Shown here piece after piece: positions 32,562 to 38,614 of a stretch of 38,614 bases of DNA. The stretch comes from Flagellimonas ochracea (lineage in GTDB: Bacteria > Bacteroidota > Bacteroidia > Flavobacteriales > Flavobacteriaceae): the NCBI RefSeq assembly GCF_009903685.1, contig NZ_JAAABI010000009.1:1-38614 (forward strand), read 5' to 3'. Each line of letters begins with the position of its first letter. The first letter of the stretch is position 1. Under the pieces are notes generated by a model. That model made no database searches and had not been told where the DNA came from. It worked only from the letters and a program-made list of their open reading frames with translations. The position numbers and the translations under genes are program-made.

Positions 32562-32747
32562 ATGAAGAAAAAGCCCGTCAAAGTAAGACTTATCGAAAAA
32601 AATGGGAATTCCTACCAAATCCAATTTCCCAATCTAAAGATTCCTGTCACTGTTGATGAAAATCTGTACACCAAAATGCTGCACAGTACGGAGTATGAAT
32701 TTAGTAACACTCATGTTAAGGTGAAATCGCATTCGTTTTCTGCGTGA
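32562..32747 (+). CDS. Hypothetical small protein, 61 aa
   Basis: A lysine-rich soluble protein, MKKKPVKVRLIEKNGNSYQI followed by QFPNLKIPVTVDENLYTKML. It looks like a small beta-rich domain. No family is recognised. It is supported by its natural composition, an ATG start and its own divergent regulatory region opposite the Hsp20 gene. Confidence 0.55.
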   Translation: MKKKPVKVRLIEKNGNSYQIQFPNLKIPVTVDENLYTKMLHSTEYEFSNTHVKVKSHSFSA

Positions 32748-32775
32748 CAAGAGGTTTTGATACGTTCAAAAAAAC

Positions 32776-32828
32776 GGCGAATTTATGAGACAGATTCGTT
32801 AGGAGAGTTTGATTCCCAAAATATGTTC
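32776..32828 (+). repeat. Dispersed repeat, copy 3
   Basis: It matches 27536-27588 at 51 of 53 positions in the same orientation. It lies 46 nt beyond the stop codon of the minus-strand esterase gene at 32874. All three copies lie just downstream of minus-strand genes. Confidence 0.75.
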
Positions 32829-32873
32829 TTTTTAAGAAACTTTCAATTTTTAGTTCCCGAGAAAAAATCGATA

Positions 32874-33848
32874 TCATTCCAAGCAAAGTTCGTATTGGCT
32901 GAAAAAACTCCAAAGTACAGAACTCGCGTTGATATCCTCATTGGTCTCCCCGGCAACTTCCTCATAGGATACATTTTCAACCCCGCTCCATGTATGTTCC
33001 CCGCCGTTTATGCGATAGAAGCTGACATCGGCATTACAATCACAGTCGGTATATTTGAAAAGGGTAACGGTAGAGTTGTCGGTCGTATCCGTATTTGGTA
33101 GTTTAAGGGCTGGCTCGTTGGTCGCGCAGGCGTTGTTCTCCACCCAATAATCGACAAGGGTTTCAATACCTTCCACGGGTGTCGGATTATTGGCAACGGT
33201 ACCGCCGTCATAGGGTACGAAGGCATCGGCATCGCCCAGCATGAAAATGGTCGGGATGCTTTGTGCATTGCTACAATTTTGAAGCACATCCAAGCCAATG
33301 GTGGCGGCAAGGGTTCCGACACCTGCGAAGGTATCGGGAAGTTCGCAGGCAAGTTTCTGGGTCATGAAGCCTCCGTTGGAAAAACCGCAGACGTATATTT
33401 TTTTTGAATCGACATTGTATTCGGACCTTAGTTCTGAGACCAATTTTTCAATGAAGCCCACATCGTCCACTTCCATTTCGGTCGCACTGGTGGCCCTGCC
33501 ATCGGCCCAACTGTAACCGGGGGATGCAGGTCCAAAGCCCTGGGGGTACACCACCAGAAATCCATTCTGGTCCGAAACGGGATTCATTTGTGTGAAACCC
33601 TGCACGCTTTCGGCATTCCCGCTTCCGCCGTGAAGTACCATGACCAATGGGGTTTCCTCGGTCCCATCATAACCTTGGGGGATGTGTAGGATGAATTCCC
33701 GTTGATTGCCCTGATGTTCCAGACTTCCGTCTATGCGCTCGGGGAAATCTTTTGGTTCCATATTTTGCTCGGCTTCGAAGTTGTTGTCGTCATTACTGCA
33801 ACCAAAACAACATGCAAGTAGAATCATCGTGAATATCCTCCGGTTCAT
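32874..33848 (-). CDS. PHB depolymerase/feruloyl-esterase-type lipoprotein hydrolase
   Basis: The 324-residue protein is a secreted esterase of the LpqC/poly(3-hydroxybutyrate) depolymerase type. It has a lipoprotein signal ending in CFGC (Cys17), a following SNDDNN linker, VLHGGSGNA (71-79) for the oxyanion hole, GFSNGG (155-160) with Ser157, FMLGDADAFVPY for the acidic residue and GGEHTW for the catalytic His. Family members cut polyester or feruloyl/acetyl groups on plant and algal polysaccharides. A surface location fits glycan breakdown, and the gene faces away from a sugar transporter. Base composition is more GC-rich than in most of the window. Confidence 0.88.
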   Translation of the reverse strand: MNRRIFTMILLACCFGCSNDDNNFEAEQNMEPKDFPERIDGSLEHQGNQREFILHIPQGYDGTEETPLVMVLHGGSGNAESVQGFTQMNPVSDQNGFLVVYPQGFGPASPGYSWADGRATSATEMEVDDVGFIEKLVSELRSEYNVDSKKIYVCGFSNGGFMTQKLACELPDTFAGVGTLAATIGLDVLQNCSNAQSIPTIFMLGDADAFVPYDGGTVANNPTPVEGIETLVDYWVENNACATNEPALKLPNTDTTDNSTVTLFKYTDCDCNADVSFYRINGGEHTWSGVENVSYEEVAGETNEDINASSVLWSFFSQYELCLE

Positions 33849-34227
33849 TTGGGAATTGTTTTAGGATTGGACTATGGGAATGTCCCGAGGTTTAGTTTTG
33901 GATGGGAGTTTCGTCCCTTATCATAGTTACCTAACGGAAAAGGTCCGGTTATTATTTTAGTAAAACCATAAAAGGACGGATGACATAGAACAAGAGTAAA
34001 AGATACCTTAATTCCCAATAAGCGTTGATTTTTAGGACAATTATACGAAAGCAATTTTATGTGATTACCCTTTATTCCTTAACCCAGTCCGTCACAGTTG
34101 GGATACCACTGTCCCAATTCCCATATACAGTATTAGGGCCCTGGATTTGTTGTTTTCTTCCATTACCTACCAAAAAAGCACTAATTTACAGCCGGTCTAG
34201 GGCAGATGTGCACATTGAGGGAACATT
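33849..34227. promoter_or_regulatory. Divergent spacer between the esterase and sugar-transporter genes
   Basis: It has no supportable frame. It must hold promoters in both directions. A GAGGGA word about 6 nt before the GTG at 34228 could act as a ribosome binding site, which is rare in this group. Nothing else could be assigned. Confidence 0.35.
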
Positions 34228-35568
34228 GTGAACCTTATGGCCGAAGCAGAAAAACAAGGAATGAAGAAAATCTTGATTTGGTCCCTGTCGGTGGCCCTGG
34301 CAGGATTCCTGTTCGGGTTCGATACCATCGTAATCTCCGGGGCAGACCAGCAGTTACAGGAACTTTGGGGATCCTCGGACCTTTTCCACGGAACGGTTGT
34401 GATGGCCATGGCGCTATGGGGAACGGTAATCGGTGCCATATTCGGGGGAATCCCCACCAACGCAATTGGCAGAAAGAAGACATTGATATGGATCGGCATC
34501 CTTTATCTGGTATCCGCCGTGGGGTCAGCCTTGGCCAACGATCCGTATTCCTTTGCGGCATTTCGGTTCATCGGTGGCCTAGGGGTGGGGGCATCGACCA
34601 TTGCCGCCCCGGCCTACATTGCGGAAATCGCCCCGTCAAAGGACCGTGGGCGATTGGTGGCCCTCTACCAGTTCAGCATCGTCTTTGGGGTTTTGGTCGC
34701 CTTTCTTTCCAATTATCTGTTGCGAAATATGGGTGAAAATGCCTGGCGCTGGATGATCGGGGTGGAGGCGTTACCTGCCTTTCTCTACTGTTTGATCATC
34801 CTGGGTGTGCCCAAAAGCCCTCGGTGGCTCATTACCAAGGGACGGTCAAAGGAGGCGGAGAAAGTGTTGGGCATAGTAAGCCCCGGAAAGGATGTGGCCG
34901 CATTGGAAAGGGAAATCGCCGCAGAGACCGGCCCGGACACCGAGAACATCTTCATGAAAAAGTACAGGGCGCCGTTGTTGTTGGCCTTTTTCATCGCATT
35001 TTTCAACCAGTTTTCGGGAATCAACGCCTTCTGGTACTATGCTCCCAGGATCCTGGAAGAGGCGGGCTTGGGAAAGGGTTCGGCACTGCTGAGCAGTGTC
35101 GGTATCGGTTTCATAAACGTTATCTTCACACTGATAGGGGTGTTCTTGATCGACCGATGGGGAAGAAGACAGCTGCTGTACGTAGGCTCGATTGGGTATA
35201 TCGTTTCCCTGACCTTGGTGGCACTGTCCTTTTTCTTGGGCTGGGAGGGACCTTTTGTGGCCCTGTTCCTGTTGGTATTTGTGGCCTCACACGCCATGGG
35301 GCAGGGTACGGTGATCTGGGTATTCATCTCCGAGCTGTTCCCGAACCATCTTCGGGCCTCCGGACAGGCCTTTGGATCCACGGTGCACTGGGTATTGGCC
35401 GCCATCATCCCGTCGTTCATCCCCGTACTGTTCAGTACCATTGGGGCGGGCACTGTATTCGCCTTCTTTGCCCTTATGATGGTGCTGCAATTGATCTGGG
35501 TACATTTCGTGATGCCCGAGACCAAGGGAATATCACTTGAACAATTGAGCAAACAATTAAGCAAATAG
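34228..35568 (+). CDS. Sugar porter family MFS transporter
   Basis: The 446-residue, 12-helix inner-membrane transporter carries sugars such as glucose, xylose or arabinose by proton symport (family knowledge). The family marks are GFLFGFDTIVISGA in helix 1, NAIGRKKTL, FRFIGGLGVGASTIAAPAYI with IAEIAPSKDRGRL, SPRWL, QFSGINAFWYYAP in helix 7, DRWGRRQLL, and PETKGISLEQL at the end. GTG at 34228 has an upstream purine-rich word, but ATG at 34237 is also possible. The gene is GC-rich compared with the left half of the window. It lies between two esterase-like lipoprotein genes, which suggests a sugar-use locus. Confidence 0.93.
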   Translation: MNLMAEAEKQGMKKILIWSLSVALAGFLFGFDTIVISGADQQLQELWGSSDLFHGTVVMAMALWGTVIGAIFGGIPTNAIGRKKTLIWIGILYLVSAVGSALANDPYSFAAFRFIGGLGVGASTIAAPAYIAEIAPSKDRGRLVALYQFSIVFGVLVAFLSNYLLRNMGENAWRWMIGVEALPAFLYCLIILGVPKSPRWLITKGRSKEAEKVLGIVSPGKDVAALEREIAAETGPDTENIFMKKYRAPLLLAFFIAFFNQFSGINAFWYYAPRILEEAGLGKGSALLSSVGIGFINVIFTLIGVFLIDRWGRRQLLYVGSIGYIVSLTLVALSFFLGWEGPFVALFLLVFVASHAMGQGTVIWVFISELFPNHLRASGQAFGSTVHWVLAAIIPSFIPVLFSTIGAGTVFAFFALMMVLQLIWVHFVMPETKGISLEQLSKQLSK

Positions 35569-35647
35569 ACCATCGAGTCCATTGAATGATCGAACCCGAT
35601 TGTACAAAATATAGTATAGAAGACCATCCAAAAACGAAATCTGCGAT

Positions 35648-36097
35648 ATGAGGGTCAAAGGAAAGGTAATACCCGGTTATGGGGTGGCATCAGGAAAGGG
35701 CGGTGACCCGCGTTACCATGAGGGCACCCTGAAGCTGCAATATCCCCATTTCAAGGAAAAAGGATTGGATCTGAGTCCCTTTTATATGGGCACGCTGAAT
35801 GTGAATATAGCACCCTACAGATACCAAATAATAAAGCCTAAGCTTTATTTTGAGAACATAGCTTGGTCCGATCACATCCCTCCCGAGAATTTTTATTTTT
35901 TTGATGTTTCCCTCCATTTCAAGGGCAAAAGATTCGGCGGACTGGTCTATATGCCCGACCCCCAAACGAAGGAGGACCATTTGCAGAAACCCACGGTACT
36001 CGAACTGATCCTTCCCAAAATAAATGGCCTTCACTATGGTGATAACCTTTATGTCAACGTACCTGAGGAACAACTAGGGCTTATCCGTGATGCTTGA
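35648..36097 (+). CDS. Protein resembling the CTP-dependent riboflavin kinase domain (DUF120)
   Basis: The 149-residue protein aligns by eye with archaeal RibK: KGKVIPGYGVASG for the first strand-turn, MGTLNV (about 47-52) for the GTLN motif that holds the metal-binding Asn, FKGKRFGGLVYMPDP for the (N/K)GKRFxG strand, and VLELILPKINGLHYGDNLYV for the last block, which matches EIIAPxxLRxxxNLxDGD. It is a cradle-loop barrel in archaea. Bacteria usually make FMN with RibF instead, so the role here is open. It may bind a nucleotide or sugar. It starts 79 nt after the sugar porter on the same strand. Confidence 0.6.
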   Translation: MRVKGKVIPGYGVASGKGGDPRYHEGTLKLQYPHFKEKGLDLSPFYMGTLNVNIAPYRYQIIKPKLYFENIAWSDHIPPENFYFFDVSLHFKGKRFGGLVYMPDPQTKEDHLQKPTVLELILPKINGLHYGDNLYVNVPEEQLGLIRDA

Positions 36098-36319
36098 CAA
36101 CAATCCAGGATAAGTCCAGGATCAAGAATGGCTTACCCATATAGGAACTTCGAAAAATGCCAAAAGAAACAGGTCGGGCAAAGAAATAAAAACGGTACGG
36201 GACAGTTATATAAGCGATGATGTTTCCTGAACCATTGTCCCTTTCCCCACATACTGTCCATTGCGGGCAATTAAACCATCGATCAATAAATCAGTCCAAG
36301 GTAAAATAAGAAGCAAGCA

Positions 36320-37258
36320 ATGAAAGCGAAAATATGTAATTTACTGATACTACTGGTAGTCGTCTTTTACTCATGTAATAACGATGACGGTGTCTCCGAT
36401 CAAGATCCAAATCCAAATCCAAATCCAAATTTCAACATTGGATCTTTTGACTCCACCATCCAGGCCCCGTTTGGCGATTTGGATTACAGGGTGTACTATC
36501 CCGAAGGGTTTTCAGGTGAGACCTTCGTGATCCATGTGTCGCGGGGAGGCAATGGGATCGGTGATGACCGAGGCCAACTTACCGCTTATGTCGATGCCTA
36601 TGTTCAGGAAGGTTATGTCGTGATGCAGATCGATCACCGATTGGCGGGCAATGATATTGAGACCATTGCCCGGTACAGGGGAGAGGAAATCCAATTTATT
36701 GCCCAGCAGATTGTGGAGGGAACTATTGATTATGGTGACTTTCAAGGTACCATAGATGTGGAGAAACAGGGTTTTTCAGGACACTCGGGAGGCTGTATGG
36801 AGGGGCTTATGGCAGCAGGGACGGTGATGACCCATGGGAACTATAAAGTGCCCCAGATCAAGGCCGTTTACGGCATGTCCCCCGCAGGTTACGATCCCGA
36901 TCAATTTGGAATCGCCCAAAACCCGAACGGCTATGCCCAAATTGAGGGAACGGCGGTGTTTTTGATCATTGGGGAAGCGGAAAAGGATATCAACGGGCCG
37001 GGCACGTTTATGGCCGAGGACTGGCGTTTACAGGCATTTGATGCCATGGTCGCGGACGGCATGAAGTGCCAAATATTGGTCAGGGGGAACAACACGGACC
37101 ATTTGGACGTAAAAGGTGAAAATCCCGGGATAGAGGAATTCAATATTGCCAACTCCGTAGCCATGTTTGAAACATATCTACGAGGCAATGATAGAAGCCA
37201 GGAACTCGGTAATCTGGCATTGCCAGGGTCAAATGAAATCGAAGTGTCAAAAAAGTAA
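36320..37258 (+). CDS. Alpha/beta-hydrolase-fold lipoprotein
   Basis: The 312-residue protein has a lipoprotein signal ending in VVVFYSC (Cys19), then a linker of Asp and Pro-Asn repeats (DQDPNPNPNPNFN) that keeps the domain away from the membrane. GFSGHSGG (151-158) is the nucleophile elbow with Ser156. IHVSRGGNGIG holds the oxyanion turn, VFLIIGEAEKD suits the acidic strand, and NTDHLDV gives the probable catalytic His. It is a serine esterase-like protein of unknown substrate, perhaps acting on polysaccharide side groups with the esterase at 32874. The linker is encoded by a four-copy hexamer repeat. Confidence 0.82.
   Translation: MKAKICNLLILLVVVFYSCNNDDGVSDQDPNPNPNPNFNIGSFDSTIQAPFGDLDYRVYYPEGFSGETFVIHVSRGGNGIGDDRGQLTAYVDAYVQEGYVVMQIDHRLAGNDIETIARYRGEEIQFIAQQIVEGTIDYGDFQGTIDVEKQGFSGHSGGCMEGLMAAGTVMTHGNYKVPQIKAVYGMSPAGYDPDQFGIAQNPNGYAQIEGTAVFLIIGEAEKDINGPGTFMAEDWRLQAFDAMVADGMKCQILVRGNNTDHLDVKGENPGIEEFNIANSVAMFETYLRGNDRSQELGNLALPGSNEIEVSKK
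36407..36430 (+). repeat. Tandem hexamer (CCAAAT)4 in the lipoprotein linker
   Basis: Four exact copies of CCAAAT encode alternating Pro-Asn residues. The unit is a multiple of three, so slippage would change the linker length but not the frame. Confidence 0.85.
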
Positions 37259-37760
37259 ACCGTTTACAATATAGTGTTGGGCAATACGGATAACCTACAA
37301 AATTGAGCCTTTTTCTTTTAAAATACCTCGCGGAAGCCGGAAATCAAAATACTTCAAAAACAGAATACGCTCTTTCACAACTGAAGGTTCTGAAATGCCA
37401 CTGCTGAACTCTTCCAACACCACCCATTATGTCGTCTTATAAAATGGCCATTTTACGGAACTAAGTCCTAAAACTAGTTTTCATTTAATGTGACGGTCTC
37501 ATTCTAGGTCTTTTTTAGAAGTATTGATAATAGACCTTTTATGAGACATTCTTGACCTGCGAACAGTTTATCCGCCTTACTACGAGTTGGCTATTTTTGC
37601 GGAAATCAAAAAATTCATTTTGATACAATTTGATGCAATTTGGTTTCAGAAGTTTTCTTTACCTTTACCGAATCGGCACAAGTTGCTTTAATTTGAAAGT
37701 TACCTGGTCGGTTACCTAAAGTGATTAAGCACAGATAACAATCTGGTTTTCATAGGTTTG
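37259..37760. other. Gene-free stretch to the left of the integration site
   Basis: No frame is supported over about 500 nt. It contains repeat C (37696-37717), the twin of 1289-1310, 44 nt before the tRNA-like hairpin. The rest is AT-rich and unremarkable. Confidence 0.45.
37696..37717 (+). repeat. Short repeat C, right copy: paired GTTACCT heptamers
   Basis: It matches 1289-1310 at 20 of 22 positions and again has two GTTACCT heptamers starting 12 nt apart. It lies 44 nt left of the att-like hairpin. Confidence 0.5.
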
Positions 37761-37792
37761 TCGGAGTGGGGTTCGAATCTGCCACCCCGACG
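37761..37792 (+). other. Att-like hairpin resembling a collapsed tRNA (T-arm and acceptor 3' strand)
   Basis: GTCGGAGTGG (37761-37770) and CCACCCCGAC (37783-37792) pair at 9 of 10 positions. The loop is GGTTCGAATC-like, the universal T-arm wording. An acceptor 5' strand appears joined directly to a T-arm, with the D-arm and anticodon arm missing, so it is not a working tRNA. The 16 nt at 37777-37792 match 1184-1200 apart from one missing C. The integrase gene starts 216 nt to the right, as expected for an att site. Confidence 0.55.
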
Positions 37793-37814
37793 AACCACTA
37801 AATAGGTGGTATTA

Positions 37815-37857
37815 AAGCACTGTCAACTGACTGATTGACAGTGCTTTTTGTTTTTTA
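37815..37857 (+). terminator. Strong rho-independent terminator
   Basis: AAAGCACTGTCAA (37815-37827) and TTGACAGTGCTTT (37836-37848) are perfectly complementary, with an 8-nt loop and a T-rich tail to 37857. It stands 22 nt after the att-like hairpin, where a terminator would follow a tRNA gene, which supports a former tRNA locus here. Confidence 0.85.
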
Positions 37858-37897
37858 TGCATTCATCTGATATCAAATAATACCATATAAAAGGTGT

Positions 37898-37911
37898 AGA
37901 GTTCGGTGAAT
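37898..37911 (+). repeat. Short repeat A, right copy
   Basis: AGAGTTCGGTGAAT is identical to 1114-1127. It lies between the terminator and the integrase gene. Confidence 0.5.
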
Positions 37912-38007
37912 GGTTCGGTACGTTCCTTGTGCATAATTTAGCTTCAGTTTGACGCTGTTTATGGGTGTTTTGCAAACCAGTTTTGTCAAACCCAAAAATT
38001 ATGTATT

Positions 38008-38614
38008 ATGCGCAATTCCAACACTTTAAAGGTTCTTATCTTCACTAGGGACATTTCTAACAACCCTGAAAAATTGACCATTTATGCCCGTATCACCGTC
38101 AATGGAAAACGTGCCGAGATAAGTTTGAAACGTTATGTTTCGGTGAATGAATGGGATGAAAATAGGGGCAGACTCCATGGACTTACCCACAAGGCCCGTT
38201 TGTTGAACAGCTATTTGGATGAGGTGTATGGCGAAATTATGGATACCCATAAACAGTTGTTGCGTGAGGACAAGATTATAACCTCACAAGCCATCAAAGC
38301 GCGTTATCTGGGGCAAGATGAAAGGCAAAAGACCCTTATGGAGCTTATCAAGTACCATTACGAATCACAAAGGAATAAGCTTCGTCCGGGAACCATGAAA
38401 AACTATTATGGTACAGAAAAGTATCTCAAAAGGTTTTTGGAGCATACCCGAAGAATTCAGGACATCAACTTAAAGCGATTGAACTACAAGTTCATTACCG
38501 ACTTTGAGAACTATTTGATAAATGGGCCTGATCTGCAAAAGGGAAAGAAGTGTACCAATAATGGGGCCATGAAACATTTGGAGCGTCTAAGGAAAATGGT
38601 AAACCTTGCCGTGA
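38008..38614 (+). CDS. Tyrosine-type site-specific integrase, 3'-truncated by the window
   Basis: 202 residues are visible before the window ends. The N-terminus NTLKVLIFTRDISNNPEKLT with YARITVNGKRAEISLKRYVS and VNEWDENRGRL is the Arm-binding domain of Bacteroidota integrases. The SAM-like core-binding domain follows from about residue 110 (LIKYHYESQRNKLRPGTMKN, NYLI, NNGAMKHLERLRKMVNLAV). The catalytic domain lies beyond the edge. Such integrases move conjugative transposons and islands, often at tRNA 3' ends. The ATG at 38008 fits the domain start; an out-of-frame ATG at 38001 does not. The tRNA-like att site just upstream belongs with it. Confidence 0.92.
   Translation, partial: MRNSNTLKVLIFTRDISNNPEKLTIYARITVNGKRAEISLKRYVSVNEWDENRGRLHGLTHKARLLNSYLDEVYGEIMDTHKQLLREDKIITSQAIKARYLGQDERQKTLMELIKYHYESQRNKLRPGTMKNYYGTEKYLKRFLEHTRRIQDINLKRLNYKFITDFENYLINGPDLQKGKKCTNNGAMKHLERLRKMVNLAV

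Noticed and set aside
32716..32913. A 65-codon minus-strand frame over the dispersed repeat
   Set aside because: It overlaps two better genes, and its composition and start are not convincing; the nucleotide repeat explains the conservation.
34206..35540. Second-frame open frames of 176 and 238 codons within the sugar porter gene
   Set aside because: They arise from the GC-rich codon pattern of the transporter, and their translations are rich in Gly and Arg without known motifs.
37761..37792. A functional tRNA gene
   Set aside because: The T-arm and acceptor wording is there, but the D-arm and anticodon arm are absent within the needed distance.
1..38614. CRISPR array
   Set aside because: No evenly spaced direct repeats with unique spacers were seen on reading; the repeated sequences are dispersed between genes.

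Overview
The window reads as chromosomal DNA from a marine member of the Flavobacteriaceae (Bacteroidota). The evidence is an AT-rich background, an Oar-type TonB-dependent receptor with a carboxypeptidase-like N-terminal domain, many SCxN-type lipoproteins, LytTR and PD40 proteins, a Bacteroidota-type tyrosine integrase and almost no Shine-Dalgarno sequences. I cannot name the genus. The window cuts genes at both ends: a type II secretion/pilus GspF-like protein on the left (1-954) and a tyrosine integrase on the right (38008-38614).

Region 955-2146 has no intact gene. It holds an att-like sequence resembling a tRNA 3' end (1184-1200), a short repeat pair, and a frameshifted remnant of an amino-acid/ion-channel-type periplasmic binding protein. 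Regions 2147-6121, 9265-9792 and 10631-11467 carry small stand-alone accessory genes, all on the minus strand: a GIY-YIG-like protein, an alpha/beta hydrolase, VOC, a lipoprotein, two GNATs and a CoiA-like nuclease. Their spacers share an 18-nt motif in eight places and two 100-nt repeats about 79% identical by eye. Four of the genes are bracketed by inverted repeats whose sequence differs from gene to gene. This looks like an integron-cassette-style array with non-canonical recombination sites and no integron integrase in view. It is the most interesting feature here. Between these genes lie a 7-TM protein and a sodium:alanine symporter on the plus strand.

Region 11563-14790 is a minus-strand group: a serine recombinase that overlaps an OLD-like ATPase/TOPRIM protein, followed by two tiny coupled genes, possibly a defence or mobile module. 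Region 15194-19139 is a plus-strand run with a cysteine-rich ECF sigma factor, VOC, a small membrane protein, DUF2461 and an outer-membrane barrel. Region 19245-22949 is a compact operon that combines a Kelch lipoprotein, a membrane LytTR regulator and two TolB-like PD40 propellers. Next come an Oar-type TonB receptor and a DUF2064 glycosyltransferase-like gene (23396-27326). An envelope-stress group follows (27659-32238): a patatin, DegQ/HtrA, a lipoprotein, a DUF2158-like protein and Hsp20. The last block (32874-37258) is visibly more GC-rich and carries two esterase-like lipoproteins, a sugar-porter MFS transporter and a protein resembling archaeal CTP-dependent riboflavin kinase.

Near the right end a tRNA-3'-end-like hairpin (37761-37792), a strong terminator and the integrase form a recognisable integration site. 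Three short sequences around it recur around the left att-like sequence, so 1200-37792 may be a genomic island or an accretion of islands. All functional names are by eye from protein motifs; no database search was possible.
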